A stretch of 64,000 bases of DNA, from the NCBI GenBank assembly GCA_035578155.1, contig JAPWDM010000001.1, forward strand, positions 165,017,498-165,081,497, written 5' to 3'. Under the pieces are notes generated by a model. The model had not been told where the DNA came from. It did no database searches and saw only the letters and a program-made list of their open reading frames with translations. The DNA comes from Brachynemurus nebulosus. Taxonomy: Eukaryota > Arthropoda > Insecta > Neuroptera > Myrmeleontidae. Shown here one piece after another: positions 55,280 through 64,000 of this stretch. Both the position numbers and the translations under genes were made by a program. Every line of letters starts with the position of its first letter. The first letter of the stretch is position 1.

Positions 55280-56393
55280 ATAAGGATTGTAACCCGGCAC
55301 TAATTTAAATCCGGTCGGATCTGACCGGATTATCGTCCATCCGGCCGGATCCGGCCGGATTAGTCACATCAAAACAATTTTTCCCTTTCGTTCAAAAATA
55401 AACTGTACAACTGTATAAAAGAAGTGAGTGTACTATAAAGTAATTCTTTTTTGCAATTCCGGGACTAAAATACATGATTTAGTCCATCACAATAGGGAAT
55501 AAAATGGCACTCTTAGTCCCAAGGGACTAAAAAATTCTTCTAGTTCCGCTTTTAAGCCAATCAACAGGCAGAATTTACAGAGAATTAAATTAAATAATGC
55601 TGCTAGGTAGTTTAAAATAATAAGCAAATCATGGAAGAAGGAAAGGTATATTATATTGTAAAGGAAGGAGCATTTCCCAAAATGCTGATCAACATATTAT
55701 GAATCTTAACGTGCTTATTATGAATGACGTCATTTTGTAAATAAACAGTAACGGTTTTAATGTAATTAAAACATTCAGGCCTTTACAGACCCTCTGACAA
55801 ACAAACTTTACACTCGGGATTAAAACTCACACTTTAGTCCCTTGGTGTATAACATACTATTGTAACTTAGATTATATAAGTAACTTAAATTTAAATAAGT
55901 TAACTTTAATCAACTGACATGAGATCACAATAATTAGGTAACTTAGGGATGCTAAGCAGTCTCATTTTTATAATCGTGTCACTTATCGTAAATCTATTCA
56001 ATGAATGGCACAATTATCACAATAACGAGTTTAGAAATTCTTCTTATTTTTTAATATACTTTAATATTTAAATAATTATTTTAAGTATAACAGTTATAAA
56101 CAAATCAATTCTAGTTTTGACCAATCGACTTCTTATAAAGTTACACATACAGACAGTGCTCGAAAAAACAGGGCCTTTTAGCTTCTACACTTGTCGGTTT
56201 TATTGTCAACAAATAGTTATGAATAAAAGACAAATATTTTCCTCGAATTTTACACATAAGTACCTACTAATATAACAACACGAGTATTTTGCTTAACAAT
56301 TGGTGTCATGTATTTTTTATCGGATCCGGTGGACGTCAAATGACGTCGGATCCGCCGGATTACCGGATCCGGGGATCCGGATTGCAGTCCCTA
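55280..56393. mobile_element. hAT element with CCGGATCCGG-rich ends
   Basis: The left end ATAAGGATTGTAACCCGG and complement of the right end TAGGGACTGCAATCCGG are flanked by GCAGCGCT (55272-55279) and GCAGCGCA (56394-56401), which agree at 7 of 8. Subterminal clusters of CCGGCCGGATCCGG-type motifs (55310-55365, 56320-56385) stand out from the AT-rich middle. The middle is non-coding. Confidence 0.78.
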
Positions 56394-56401
56394 GCAGCGC
56401 A

Positions 56402-56835
56402 GCAATGTGATGTATTTGACAATATTATATGTATTACGTATACTGTGTAGCAGACCTGTAGTATCAATGGTACTATGCCTAGACAGAGAGTAACGGGAAC
56501 GAGCTACGTTTTTTTAAGTATTGGTATCTTAGCTGTAAAATCAGTGTATCAGTTAGGCATTTCGTCATAACGGCTCATGCCCATCAACCAGATTTCACCA
56601 AAACAAAAAGCGGCGACTTTTATTTTTTCTCGTCAGTCGTTTGCCGCCCTAATTTTACAGAAATACCGCCGAAGAAATTTACAAATTTGGAATTTTTTGT
56701 ATTCTCTTGGGGGCCCCGGGGCAATGCCCCGGTTGCCCCAGCCTAGTTACGGCTCTGAGATATAATACCATAATAAAGATCGCAAACATAATATAATAGT
56801 ATTGACAATATTTCGAGTGAGGACATTGGACAAAC
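56402..56835. other. stretch with an isolated hAT right end
   Basis: At 56700-56757 the sequence GGGGCCCCGGGGCAATGCCC... ends CTAGTTACGGCTCTG, typical of the right end of a hAT MITE of the CAGGG-RCC kind. The left end and duplication were not found. Confidence 0.5.
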
Positions 56836-57055
56836 GGGGTGACCAATTTTTTATAGTGAGTTCTAGCACACACTGCGTCGTCAAAAGTATAGAGACACCT
56901 TGACCCAGAGGGGTGCTCACACTTTTGACGTGGTACTGTACTTAATGTTGTGGTACACTACCGTGTCAAAAGTGTAGGCACCCCCTGGGCCAAGGTGTTC
57001 CTATACTTTTAACGACGTAGGGTGTGCTAGAACCCGCTATAAAAAATTGGTCATG
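56836..57055. mobile_element. hairpin MITE, about 100-bp arms
   Basis: The arms at about 56836-56940 and 56950-57055 share GACCAATTTTTTATAG, TTCTAGCACAC and CACTTTTGAC on opposite strands. The sequence TACACTACCGTGTCAAAAGT near 56953 is like Tc1-type termini. The loop is about 10 bp. No clear target duplication. Confidence 0.75.
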
Positions 57056-57059
57056 CCTT

Positions 57060-57166
57060 GAGAATGCGTTTGTACGGACCAATGTTCTCACTTTAACAAT
57101 ATTTAAATTATTGTTAATCAATGTTCTTACTTTAAGAATTTAAATTATTGTTAATAATACACTAGC
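57060..57166. other. short AT-rich spacer
   Basis: A phrase around AATTTAAATTATTGTTAAT is duplicated in tandem (57098-57155). Confidence 0.5.
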
Positions 57167-58193
57167 GGAAATAATTAAAGGATCAAAAAAAATTCCAAAT
57201 TTTTAGCGATTTTAGCGATTTTTCGAATGGCTGTATCTTTGTGAAAAATGGTCGTATCGGAGTCGTAAGCAAAGCAATTTAAAGCTGGAAGTTTCTAGTT
57301 TTCAGATCTTGCGATAAAAAAATTTCAAAGCAACGTGTATCGCTCAATCCTAATAAGTACACTGAAAAAAAAATTTCCGACTTAATCACCATATGACCGG
57401 ATAACTTGTTCATTCAGCTTTAATTTGTTTTTTTTTTTAGACCTTTGTACGACCACTTCTCGCTGAGATATCGGACTTTGAATGGAAAAGAATCGTTTCG
57501 TCTCTGACCATCGATATCTCAGCAACCAATGATCACACAGAAAATTGAGGGTGTGTTTCGAAAACTCGAATAAATTCTCTACAAGGATTAGCCATTGTTT
57601 TTTCAGAAAAAAATTTTTTTGCATACTCTACATGAATTTGAAAAATCAAGAAAAAAAGAGCTTTTGGGGGCTTTTTGGAAAATCAAGCGCTGAATTAAAA
57701 ATTTCGAGAAAACCATTAATGTTAAGTGTGCTTTTTACAGTTCAATATACCCACAAAAACCCCATCGAGTTTCAATTGAATCCATCCAGCCGTTTTTTTG
57801 TTTCATTCGATTAAATTTTTGAAAATATTATAGGATCATTTTTTTACTCTTAAACTTTCATAATCTTGAACAAAATGAAAAAAAATTTTTCGTCAGCTTT
57901 TTTCCATTCTTATCAACAATAGTATTTAAATTTATAAAAAAAGAAAATTTCTTAAAAAATTTTCAAAAACATTTTTTTTTTTTACGAATTTTTCGAAAAA
58001 ATTTTTCAAAAATTTTCTTGAAAAATTTTAGAAATTTTTTTTTTTAAATTTTTTAAGAAATTTTCTTTTTTTTATAAATTTAATTACTATTGTTGATAAA
58101 AATGTGAAAAAAGCTGAAAATTTTTTTTTCATTTTGTTCAAGATTATGAAAGTTTAAGAGTAAAAAAATGATCCTATAAGATTTTCAAAAATT
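57167..58193 (+). mobile_element. TA-site element V, copy 2 (one end only) with central hairpin
   Basis: The left end CACTAGCGGAAATAATTAAA then GGATCAAAAA, followed by GGCTGTATCTTTGTG, GGTCGTATCGGAGTC, TTTTCAGATCTTGCG and a CATCGATATCTCAGCAACCA block, runs parallel to the complement of 48530-47850. A long hairpin follows (57813-58193, arms about 180 bp, AGGATCATTTTTTTACTC). The other terminus was not found. Confidence 0.65.
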
Positions 58194-59194
58194 TCGGGTA
58201 ACGTTAGTTAGTTTATAGTTATAAATATAATAGACATTATTTTACCACTGGTCTAAGAAACTCGTATTTATAAAAAAACCTACGTTACATTGTTTTTGCT
58301 TTTATTTTCAATATTTTGCTATATAGTAAAGAAAATATTTGATATTTTCTTATGACGAAAATAGACATGTGATGTTATATTATTTCTAATGAAATAATAT
58401 AGTCGAATCGCGTTATAAGTCCGTTCATTATAAGTCCGTCGATTTTATTTCTATTGTAAACATTAACGACTGAAAAATCTTTTAGTCTTGCTACATCGTG
58501 GGTAATATGGTCAGTTTATACAAGTGCCATAACGTTATAGAGATTATAATCACAAAAACTTTGCTTGATAGGACACCCACGCAACAGTTGTATATTTTGT
58601 AGAACACATGTCTTATGGTTTATGATATTCTATCGTTTATCGAGCCTCTAAGTTGCTTGTTCTTGTAAAATGTCCCACTATGACCAAAATAAGTATGAAA
58701 TGTTTCCTCAACTTCTTTCTTGCTTCTTGAGATCAAGAGTTTCCATACTGAAGAACAATTACTCCCGTATTCACAATTCTTAGTCGTTTTCAAGCAATAG
58801 ATACAGTTACTCACAGGAGAGGCCAGAATTAACAGTTTGCTTGGGTTTAACGTGCTATAATCTATAATAAACAACTGCTTTATAATTTTACTAAATACAT
58901 TTTACATATAAAAAATACAGTAATATTTTCTGAATGGTTAAACTGTGCTGGCGAAATGCATTAGTCGTTTTATTTGGTAACTGTCCGTAGAATTTTGTCT
59001 TGAATGAAGTACATCTGTTTATCTGGGAGACATTTTATTTTTTTTTTTTTTTGTAACATGGGACACCTAAATATTACCTTTTAAGACTTTTCTAAAAAAA
59101 AATTTCATATGTGTTATACTTTTAACTTAAAAGTTTCTTGACTAATTCTATTACATATTTAATACATCGAAAATATTTTTTTCTACACTCTTAG
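58194..59194. other. AT-rich stretch, nothing firm
   Basis: ATAGTCGAATCGCGTTATAA at 58400 resembles a pogo/Tigger-type terminus without a partner. An 84-codon minus-strand frame (58620-58874) has six Cys but no recognisable domain. Confidence 0.45.
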
Positions 59195-59556
59195 TGGAAA
59201 GTAGGCTTTTGCGCTCTGTGAGGAGAGCGCAAAATGTGTATTTGCAGAAGACTCTAGTTGCCGAGCAAAGTACTAAGCTTTAAAGCGGAAAAGTTATACT
59301 TTGTTTCTCGCTCAACGTATATTTAATTACAAATCGGGTAGGGGTTGTTTATATTTTCTGTGGTAACATATAAACAGATTCTAAAATTACTATTTTTATT
59401 GTAATCAAGTGAAATATTAATTTTATTAAATTTCAAAATAGCTACCAAATATTAATTAAAAATATTAATTAAAAATAATAAATAACTATAATTAGGTAAT
59501 AAATAATAAGAATAAAAAATTTAACAAAATATGTACATATATGATGGAAATATGTA
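59195..59556. repeat. GC-richer hairpin and AT-rich sequence
   Basis: TTTTGCGCTCTGTGAGGAGAGCGCAAAA (59210-59237) is a strong hairpin whose arms TTTTGCGCTC/GAGCGCAAAA are perfect. It is followed by AT-rich sequence to the hAT duplication at 59557. GAGCGCA-type arms also occur in repeat W and at 60150-60230. Confidence 0.6.
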
Positions 59557-59564
59557 ATAGGGAC

Positions 59565-59971
59565 TAGGGAAGATTTAAAGCAAGATCCATTACTTTTATG
59601 GCAAGTTCTAGGAACCACTTATTCAAACTTGAAAAAAATTGTCATTAAATATTTGTGTTGCACAGCAACTTCAACAGCTTCAGAGAGACTTTTTTCAAAA
59701 GCTGGGCAGCATTTGTATCAACAAAGGAACATATTAAAAGGGAAAATTCTAACAAAGTGACTTTTTTGCAAAGTGTACCAAATAAATACTGGCAATGTTA
59801 ATTTTTAATAAATAAAATAATAGATTATAATGGTTGTTTATTTTGCTACATAAACATCGATGTTTTCGAACATCGATGTTTTTCTTTCGATATATATCGT
59901 ATATCGATACTCTTGAATCGATGTTAACATCGATGTCAACATCGATGTTTTTCTAATATCGATCATCCCTA
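59565..59971 (+). mobile_element. hAT element, 5' deleted, TIR abutting transposase C-terminus
   Basis: The left end TAGGGAAGAT and complement of the right end TAGGGATGAT are flanked by ATAGGGAC (59557-59564) and ATAGGGAG (59972-59979), which agree at 7 of 8. Within 407 bp it holds the hAT dimerisation-domain remnant. It then has a subterminal region with about five copies of AACATCGATGTT or close variants, likely transposase-binding sites. Confidence 0.85.
59566..59760 (+). pseudogene. hAT transposase, C-terminal dimerisation (hATC) fragment
   Basis: The frame reads REDLKQDPLLLWQVLG, then KYLCCTATSTASERLFSKAG, then QQRNILKGKILTK and a TGA at 59758-59760. The DPLLLWQ start, Y-L-C-(x2)-A-T-S-(x2)-(S/A)-S-E-R-x-F-S-x-A-G core and the R-N-x-L segment are the hallmarks of hATC. 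After the stop, LFCKV continues the expected end of the domain, so the TGA is probably a premature stop. The N-terminal parts of the transposase are absent. Confidence 0.9.
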
Positions 59972-59979
59972 ATAGGGAG

Positions 59980-60129
59980 TGAGATTGCTCAAGTACACCT
60001 CCAGATATTTCTGAAGCTGCAAAAATTATAATATTAAAGTAAATATTAACGTCCATTATTATATTTTCAAGTATATTTTAAATAAAAAATACATTTTATA
60101 AGATTGTAGAAAGAATTTTGTGTGTAATT
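59980..60129. other. short AT-rich spacer
   Basis: Nothing is recognised. Confidence 0.5.
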
Positions 60130-60240
60130 CGAGCACAAAATGATATTGCCGCTCTCATGAGAATAACGCGCTCCGCCTGGCGGCGTCGCGCGTCAACATT
60201 TTCAATCGAGTGGCAATGTACCATTTTGCGCTCTTAATAC
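60130..60240. repeat. GC-rich hairpin island
   Basis: GAGCACAAAATG..ATTGCCGCTC pairs with GAGTGGCAAT..CATTTTGCGCTC around a very GC-rich loop (GCGCTCCGCCTGGCGGCGTC). It lies in the flank of the hAT element and resembles repeat W in style, not in sequence. Confidence 0.6.
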
Positions 60241-62483
60241 ACAAATAACTATTATCTACGATTACCATAAAACTGCTTGTTTATTGTACAAAATATTATC
60301 TAGGTAAGCTGTTTTACATACAGCTGTACAAAAAATGGCTGTTTACACGCATATAAGCGTAAAATACCACAGCTTACTACACTTTTATTAATTCTTATAT
60401 TATATTCGCTATCACTATGAGCTTTTGCCTGGAGGGGATATACAAATCGACTACAGCGCTTGTGGTGGACAAATATATCTGTTTATCAGGACGGCATTTG
60501 TATATAATGCTATTTTATTATTTTCTTTAAGAAAAAGTCTTTTTTTTTTAAATACTTGTTTGATTTTTTCAAAGCGAGTACTTATTACGATTTCTATTTA
60601 CCAGATTCTATAAAATAATAAAAAAATTATTTGCAACCTTTGCAACCCTACTATCAAACGTAATCTTATTTTGAAATTTTCAAAAAAATATCATAAAAAT
60701 TACCTCTTGTGCTTTTTCTTGATTAATTATTGAAAAATATTTTATTTTCAGACATTTTTGAGGTAAAATGAGCAGATGTATGGCTTTAAACAAATTTCAG
60801 TTTTTTAATATATTTTCCATTCACTTAAATAGTAAAATGTCCTGATAAATTGTTAAATAATCATTTGATATAGGTGGCTATACTTTCGGCTTGGAGCGAA
60901 TACATATTATATTAGAATCTGTACAAAAATTTTACCTAGCTTCTGAATGTTTACATTTGTTTTATAAAATTCTACATAATTTTAATGTATTGTATTTGTC
61001 TCAAATTTTTATCGTTTATTATGAATTTCATGTTAGTCGTAGATAATTACGCACTTGCCGCTACGTGGCTCTTGCGTAACTTTTTCGCTCGTGTGTAATA
61101 TGCAGCTTACAACCTCAATCACGTAATATGCTATTTTATAGTGGTTGTGGCGGGTTTTAATTTATGAAATTCTTTCCACATTAAACAACGTACAAAATTC
61201 ACACATTGCACTAATATCTAATAAAATTTAAAAATAAAAATGAAAAAACTTTTCGGTACCTATATTCATATTTGAAATCAACGACACGGCTTGGCACTTG
61301 ACTAGTTTCCATTTGATTCGTAATTTATCAAATGCTTCTTCAACTAATTATGTTTAAAATGCAATTGCATAGATTAAAAATAAATTTATAAATATGTTTA
61401 CATATATTTAAATAATGTAAAATTAAGTTTTTAAACATATTCCGCTACTGTCTGGTCAATATACATATACCTACGTATATTCATTGATAACAAACACTCG
61501 AATTTTTTTTGGACATTTCTATATTTAGTTGATTTATTTTTGACCTCATTTATAATTATTATAATTTTTGTAAAACGATTAAAGGCAATTTCCATTGAGA
61601 AGTTTATTTTTAAACTACTTATTAATCAAACTAATTGATTTGTTATCATTTTTGTTTTTTTTGTTAAAAAAAAATAATAAAACTAAAGAAAAAAAAATTT
61701 GAAAAAATTACGGTGGAAAAATTATTATAAATAGATCATAATTAATGTGTTTATGTTTTGTGATAATAAAAATTAATATATTCATTGATATATATTTTAT
61801 TTTACTTTGCTTTTGTATTTTATACGTATACGTTTTTCCTTTTTTTCTTTTTTTTTCTTTTTTTTTTTTTATAAAGACAGTACATTTATCGATTTAAAAG
61901 TTTTTTAAAAATTTAATCCATTTAATCAGTTTCTGTTTTGATGTTTCGTTAAAGAAAACTTTTAATGGTAAGATTTTTATACTCTCTGATATTATCAAGT
62001 GAGTTGATCGTCCTGTAAATATCGATATAATTAAGGGATTTTTTTTTTTTTTTTTTTTTGATAATTTAGTGAAAACTTTAAGGCGTTTACATCACTTTGG
62101 GAAAAAATTTTTCTTCTTTTTTTTTCCTCTATAATGATACTCGAAAGGAATTATGACTGCAAAAATTTTTTAAAAATAGTTTTGAATCCGATTTCTGAAG
62201 CGACTTCAAGCCCCTCCACTGCGCGTAACATTTTGGAATCTTTCAATTTGGTCTATAACTTTTTTTCATGACTTTATTCCATTACCGTATTTCGTTACTT
62301 TTGCTATATTTCCATAAATAAATCAAAAATGATATAGGTATAATAAACACACAAAATGGTGAACGTGTTTTGAAACTTTATGTATTTTTTTCAAAACTAC
62401 GTTTTTCAAAACTGTGAGCAAGATAACCTCAGCAATTTTCAACCGATTAATGAAACTGCAGCTTCTTAGATAGATTATCTATA
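60241..62483. other. AT-rich stretch with one GC-richer patch
   Basis: A small hairpin with GTAAGCTGT arms lies at 60303-60382. A patch at 61035-61105 (GCACTTGCCGCTACGTGGC) is GC-richer. T-rich runs lie near 61850 and 62040. No gene, TIR pair or array was delimited. Confidence 0.5.
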
Positions 62484-62584
62484 GGGCGGTACACAAGATT
62501 TTTGAAATTGATTAACAAATGTTTTTTATAAACAAGTTAAAGTTGATTTTTTCGTCGATTTTTTAATAATCTTGTGTGCCGCTT
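62484..62584. mobile_element. very small TIR element
   Basis: GGGCGGTACACAAGATTTTT and, on the complement, AAGCGGCACACAAGATTATT are flanked by TA (62482-62483, 62585-62586). It is 101 bp. The GCGG-YACAC end recalls the AAGCGGC ends of 13427-14754. Confidence 0.65.
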
Positions 62585-62586
62585 TA

Positions 62587-63154
62587 GTAACACTAATCTA
62601 AATGATGAAAAAAATTTTAATTTCTGGCTGCTGTTTGAAAATTGTTATGCTGTGTACCATGAACCTCATCGAAAAAAAGTGCCTGTGGCAGCGCCGCTAC
62701 TTTGTTTTGTAAATTGGGCAAAAAATTTTTTTTATGAATTCCAGATCACGTGTAATACACTCTAAAAAATTTTATTTTGATTATATTATTCGTTATGGAG
62801 AAAAAAAATTATTGAATAAAAGCCTTTTTTCCAACATTTCAATGTTATATTGTAACGCCTTAAAGAAAGTTAAATATGTAAAAAAATTTTAATTGAGATA
62901 TTTACTAACACAAATCAATTTATAAAAATTGAAATTTTGTTTCGAAAATTGTTTTGAAGTAAAGAAATATTTCTGGGTGTATATATTATATACTGAAAAA
63001 AATCATTTTGGGTCCGAAAACGCTTTTTGAGTAGGTATTTATGTGGCTATATTTTTGGCAAATTATGAAGAAGCAATAAGGAATATTACGGAGATCAAAA
63101 AATCTTCTTTGAGCCGAACAAAATATTGTTCAGACTGATATAAAATGATAGAAG
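62587..63154. other. AT-rich stretch, nothing recognised
   Basis: No gene or delimited repeat was seen. Confidence 0.5.
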
Positions 63155-63156
63155 TA

Positions 63157-63388
63157 CTGTCAAATGGGGTTATTTGAAAACGGTGGGGCTATTTGGAACA
63201 AAAAAAGAAAAAGGACTAAGCTCTTATATCTGTTTGATTTCTGAACGATTCATAACGTTAATTCGTCTTTAATAGGGGATGTTCTTTAAGAGTTTAAACC
63301 TTTTTTAAAACTCTTCTTTAAGAGTTTAAATCTTTTATTTCTTTTGTTCCAAATAGTCCCACCGTTTTCAAATAGTCCCGTTTGACGG
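63157..63388. mobile_element. mariner-type MITE
   Basis: About 55-bp inverted ends start CTGTCAAATGGGGTTATTTG on the left and, on the complement, CCGTCAAACGGGACTATTTG on the right. They are flanked by TA (63155-63156, 63389-63390). The centre has TTCTTTAAGAGTTTAAA twice. Non-coding. Confidence 0.82.
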
Positions 63389-63390
63389 TA

Positions 63391-64000
63391 TTCAGTTATT
63401 GTTATTATTTTTAACTTCTACAAACTGATCTGTTTTAATAATTAAGATTATTTCTATTAAAAGTTTTCTTTTTGAAGTAAAGAAACATTTTTTTTGCATA
63501 TTGGAAGAACTCAATCAATCACAATCCTGTACAATAGATTTCTAAAATACTTCTTCTTGAAAATTTTGAAGCGTGTAGACGCTTTATTTTTTACCATTTA
63601 TGATATATCCATATAATTTTTTTTTCATCAGTTACACTTATTTTCATTTAATGAAAATGAATAGACAGGCAGTGGTTTCTGCGGAAAGATGACAAATATT
63701 TGGCTTTAATTACTTTTTCTTTTAAAGTAAATCAAACAAAAATTAATGGAAATTTCAAAGTTTTAGGACAACTTTGATAATATTTTTATCATTTTATAAA
63801 AATTTTATAATCGGATAATATGACTCGTTCGTTTGATGAATGTAATTATTTAAATTATTAATGGAAATATAATGTTTTGTTTACATACGAAATTTCAATA
63901 ATAATTTTTTTATAGGGAGCAAACGAGATATTACTGAGTTTATTATAAAAATCAAAAATTAAATTTTAGTTAAATATTATTATAATACTAGATACTTCAA
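63391..64000. other. AT-rich stretch to the window end, nothing recognised
   Basis: No gene or delimited repeat was seen. Confidence 0.5.

Noticed and set aside
58620..58874. 84-codon minus-strand frame with six cysteines
   Set aside because: Cysteine spacing matches no motif I know, there is no homologous copy in the window and no splice or promoter context.

Overview
This is a repeat-rich, very AT-rich insect genomic window with no intact protein-coding gene. Several signs point to an insect nuclear genome: piggyBac-, hAT-, PIF/Harbinger-, Tc1/mariner-, Mutator- and Helitron-type elements, long (AT)n microsatellites, a MADF-domain remnant and a FLYWCH zinc-finger remnant. A hemipteran or lepidopteran is my guess; the sequence alone does not settle it. 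None of the open frames longer than 60 codons reads as a complete host gene. The recognisable coding matter is transposon wreckage.

Layout. 1-825: piggyBac-like copy cut by the window edge. 1638-3400: Mutator-like element with about 430-bp terminal inverted repeats and a 9-bp target duplication. 3.5-8.5 kb: small DNA elements, including one hAT element inserted in reverse orientation into another copy of its own family, and a frameshifted FLYWCH domain on the minus strand. 8.9-12.9 kb: a microsatellite-bearing repeat, a Tc1-like MITE, a second piggyBac-like copy, a long-TIR element and a hAT MITE. 13.4-17.6 kb: a TIR element with a TTAA-site element inside it, then a Helitron-like element with another TTAA-site element inside it that carries a transposase C-terminus ending YGPGIAD. 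18.6-24.2 kb: hAT, a nest of three elements (20493-22584), a TTAA MITE full of palindromes and a hAT MITE. 25-29 kb: a hairpin-ended repeat and the second copy of a GC-rich hairpin family. 29898-31729: a TIR element with decayed coding, split by the third piggyBac-like copy. 31.9-34.3 kb: TTAA MITE, Harbinger inside Harbinger, Helitron-like copy, short Harbinger MITE. 35.9-37.8 kb: 120-bp tandem satellite. 41.2-41.9 kb: nearly perfect 690-bp inverted repeat. 44.4-45.2 kb: tRNA-like sequence split by a hAT element. 47.5-53.0 kb: TA-site element, then a 4.2-kb palindrome with a 1.9-kb element inside it. 53.3-56.4 kb: TIR element, Harbinger element with a MADF remnant and two hAT elements. 56.8-64 kb: hairpins, a deleted hAT element whose TIR abuts the hAT dimerisation domain, and small MITEs at the end.

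The parts do not form an operon or pathway. They record an insertion history that can be ordered from nesting and target-site duplications. Classification rests on target duplications and terminal repeats read by eye. Homology statements for coding remnants are from memory of the families. Stretches where nothing was recognised are listed as such.
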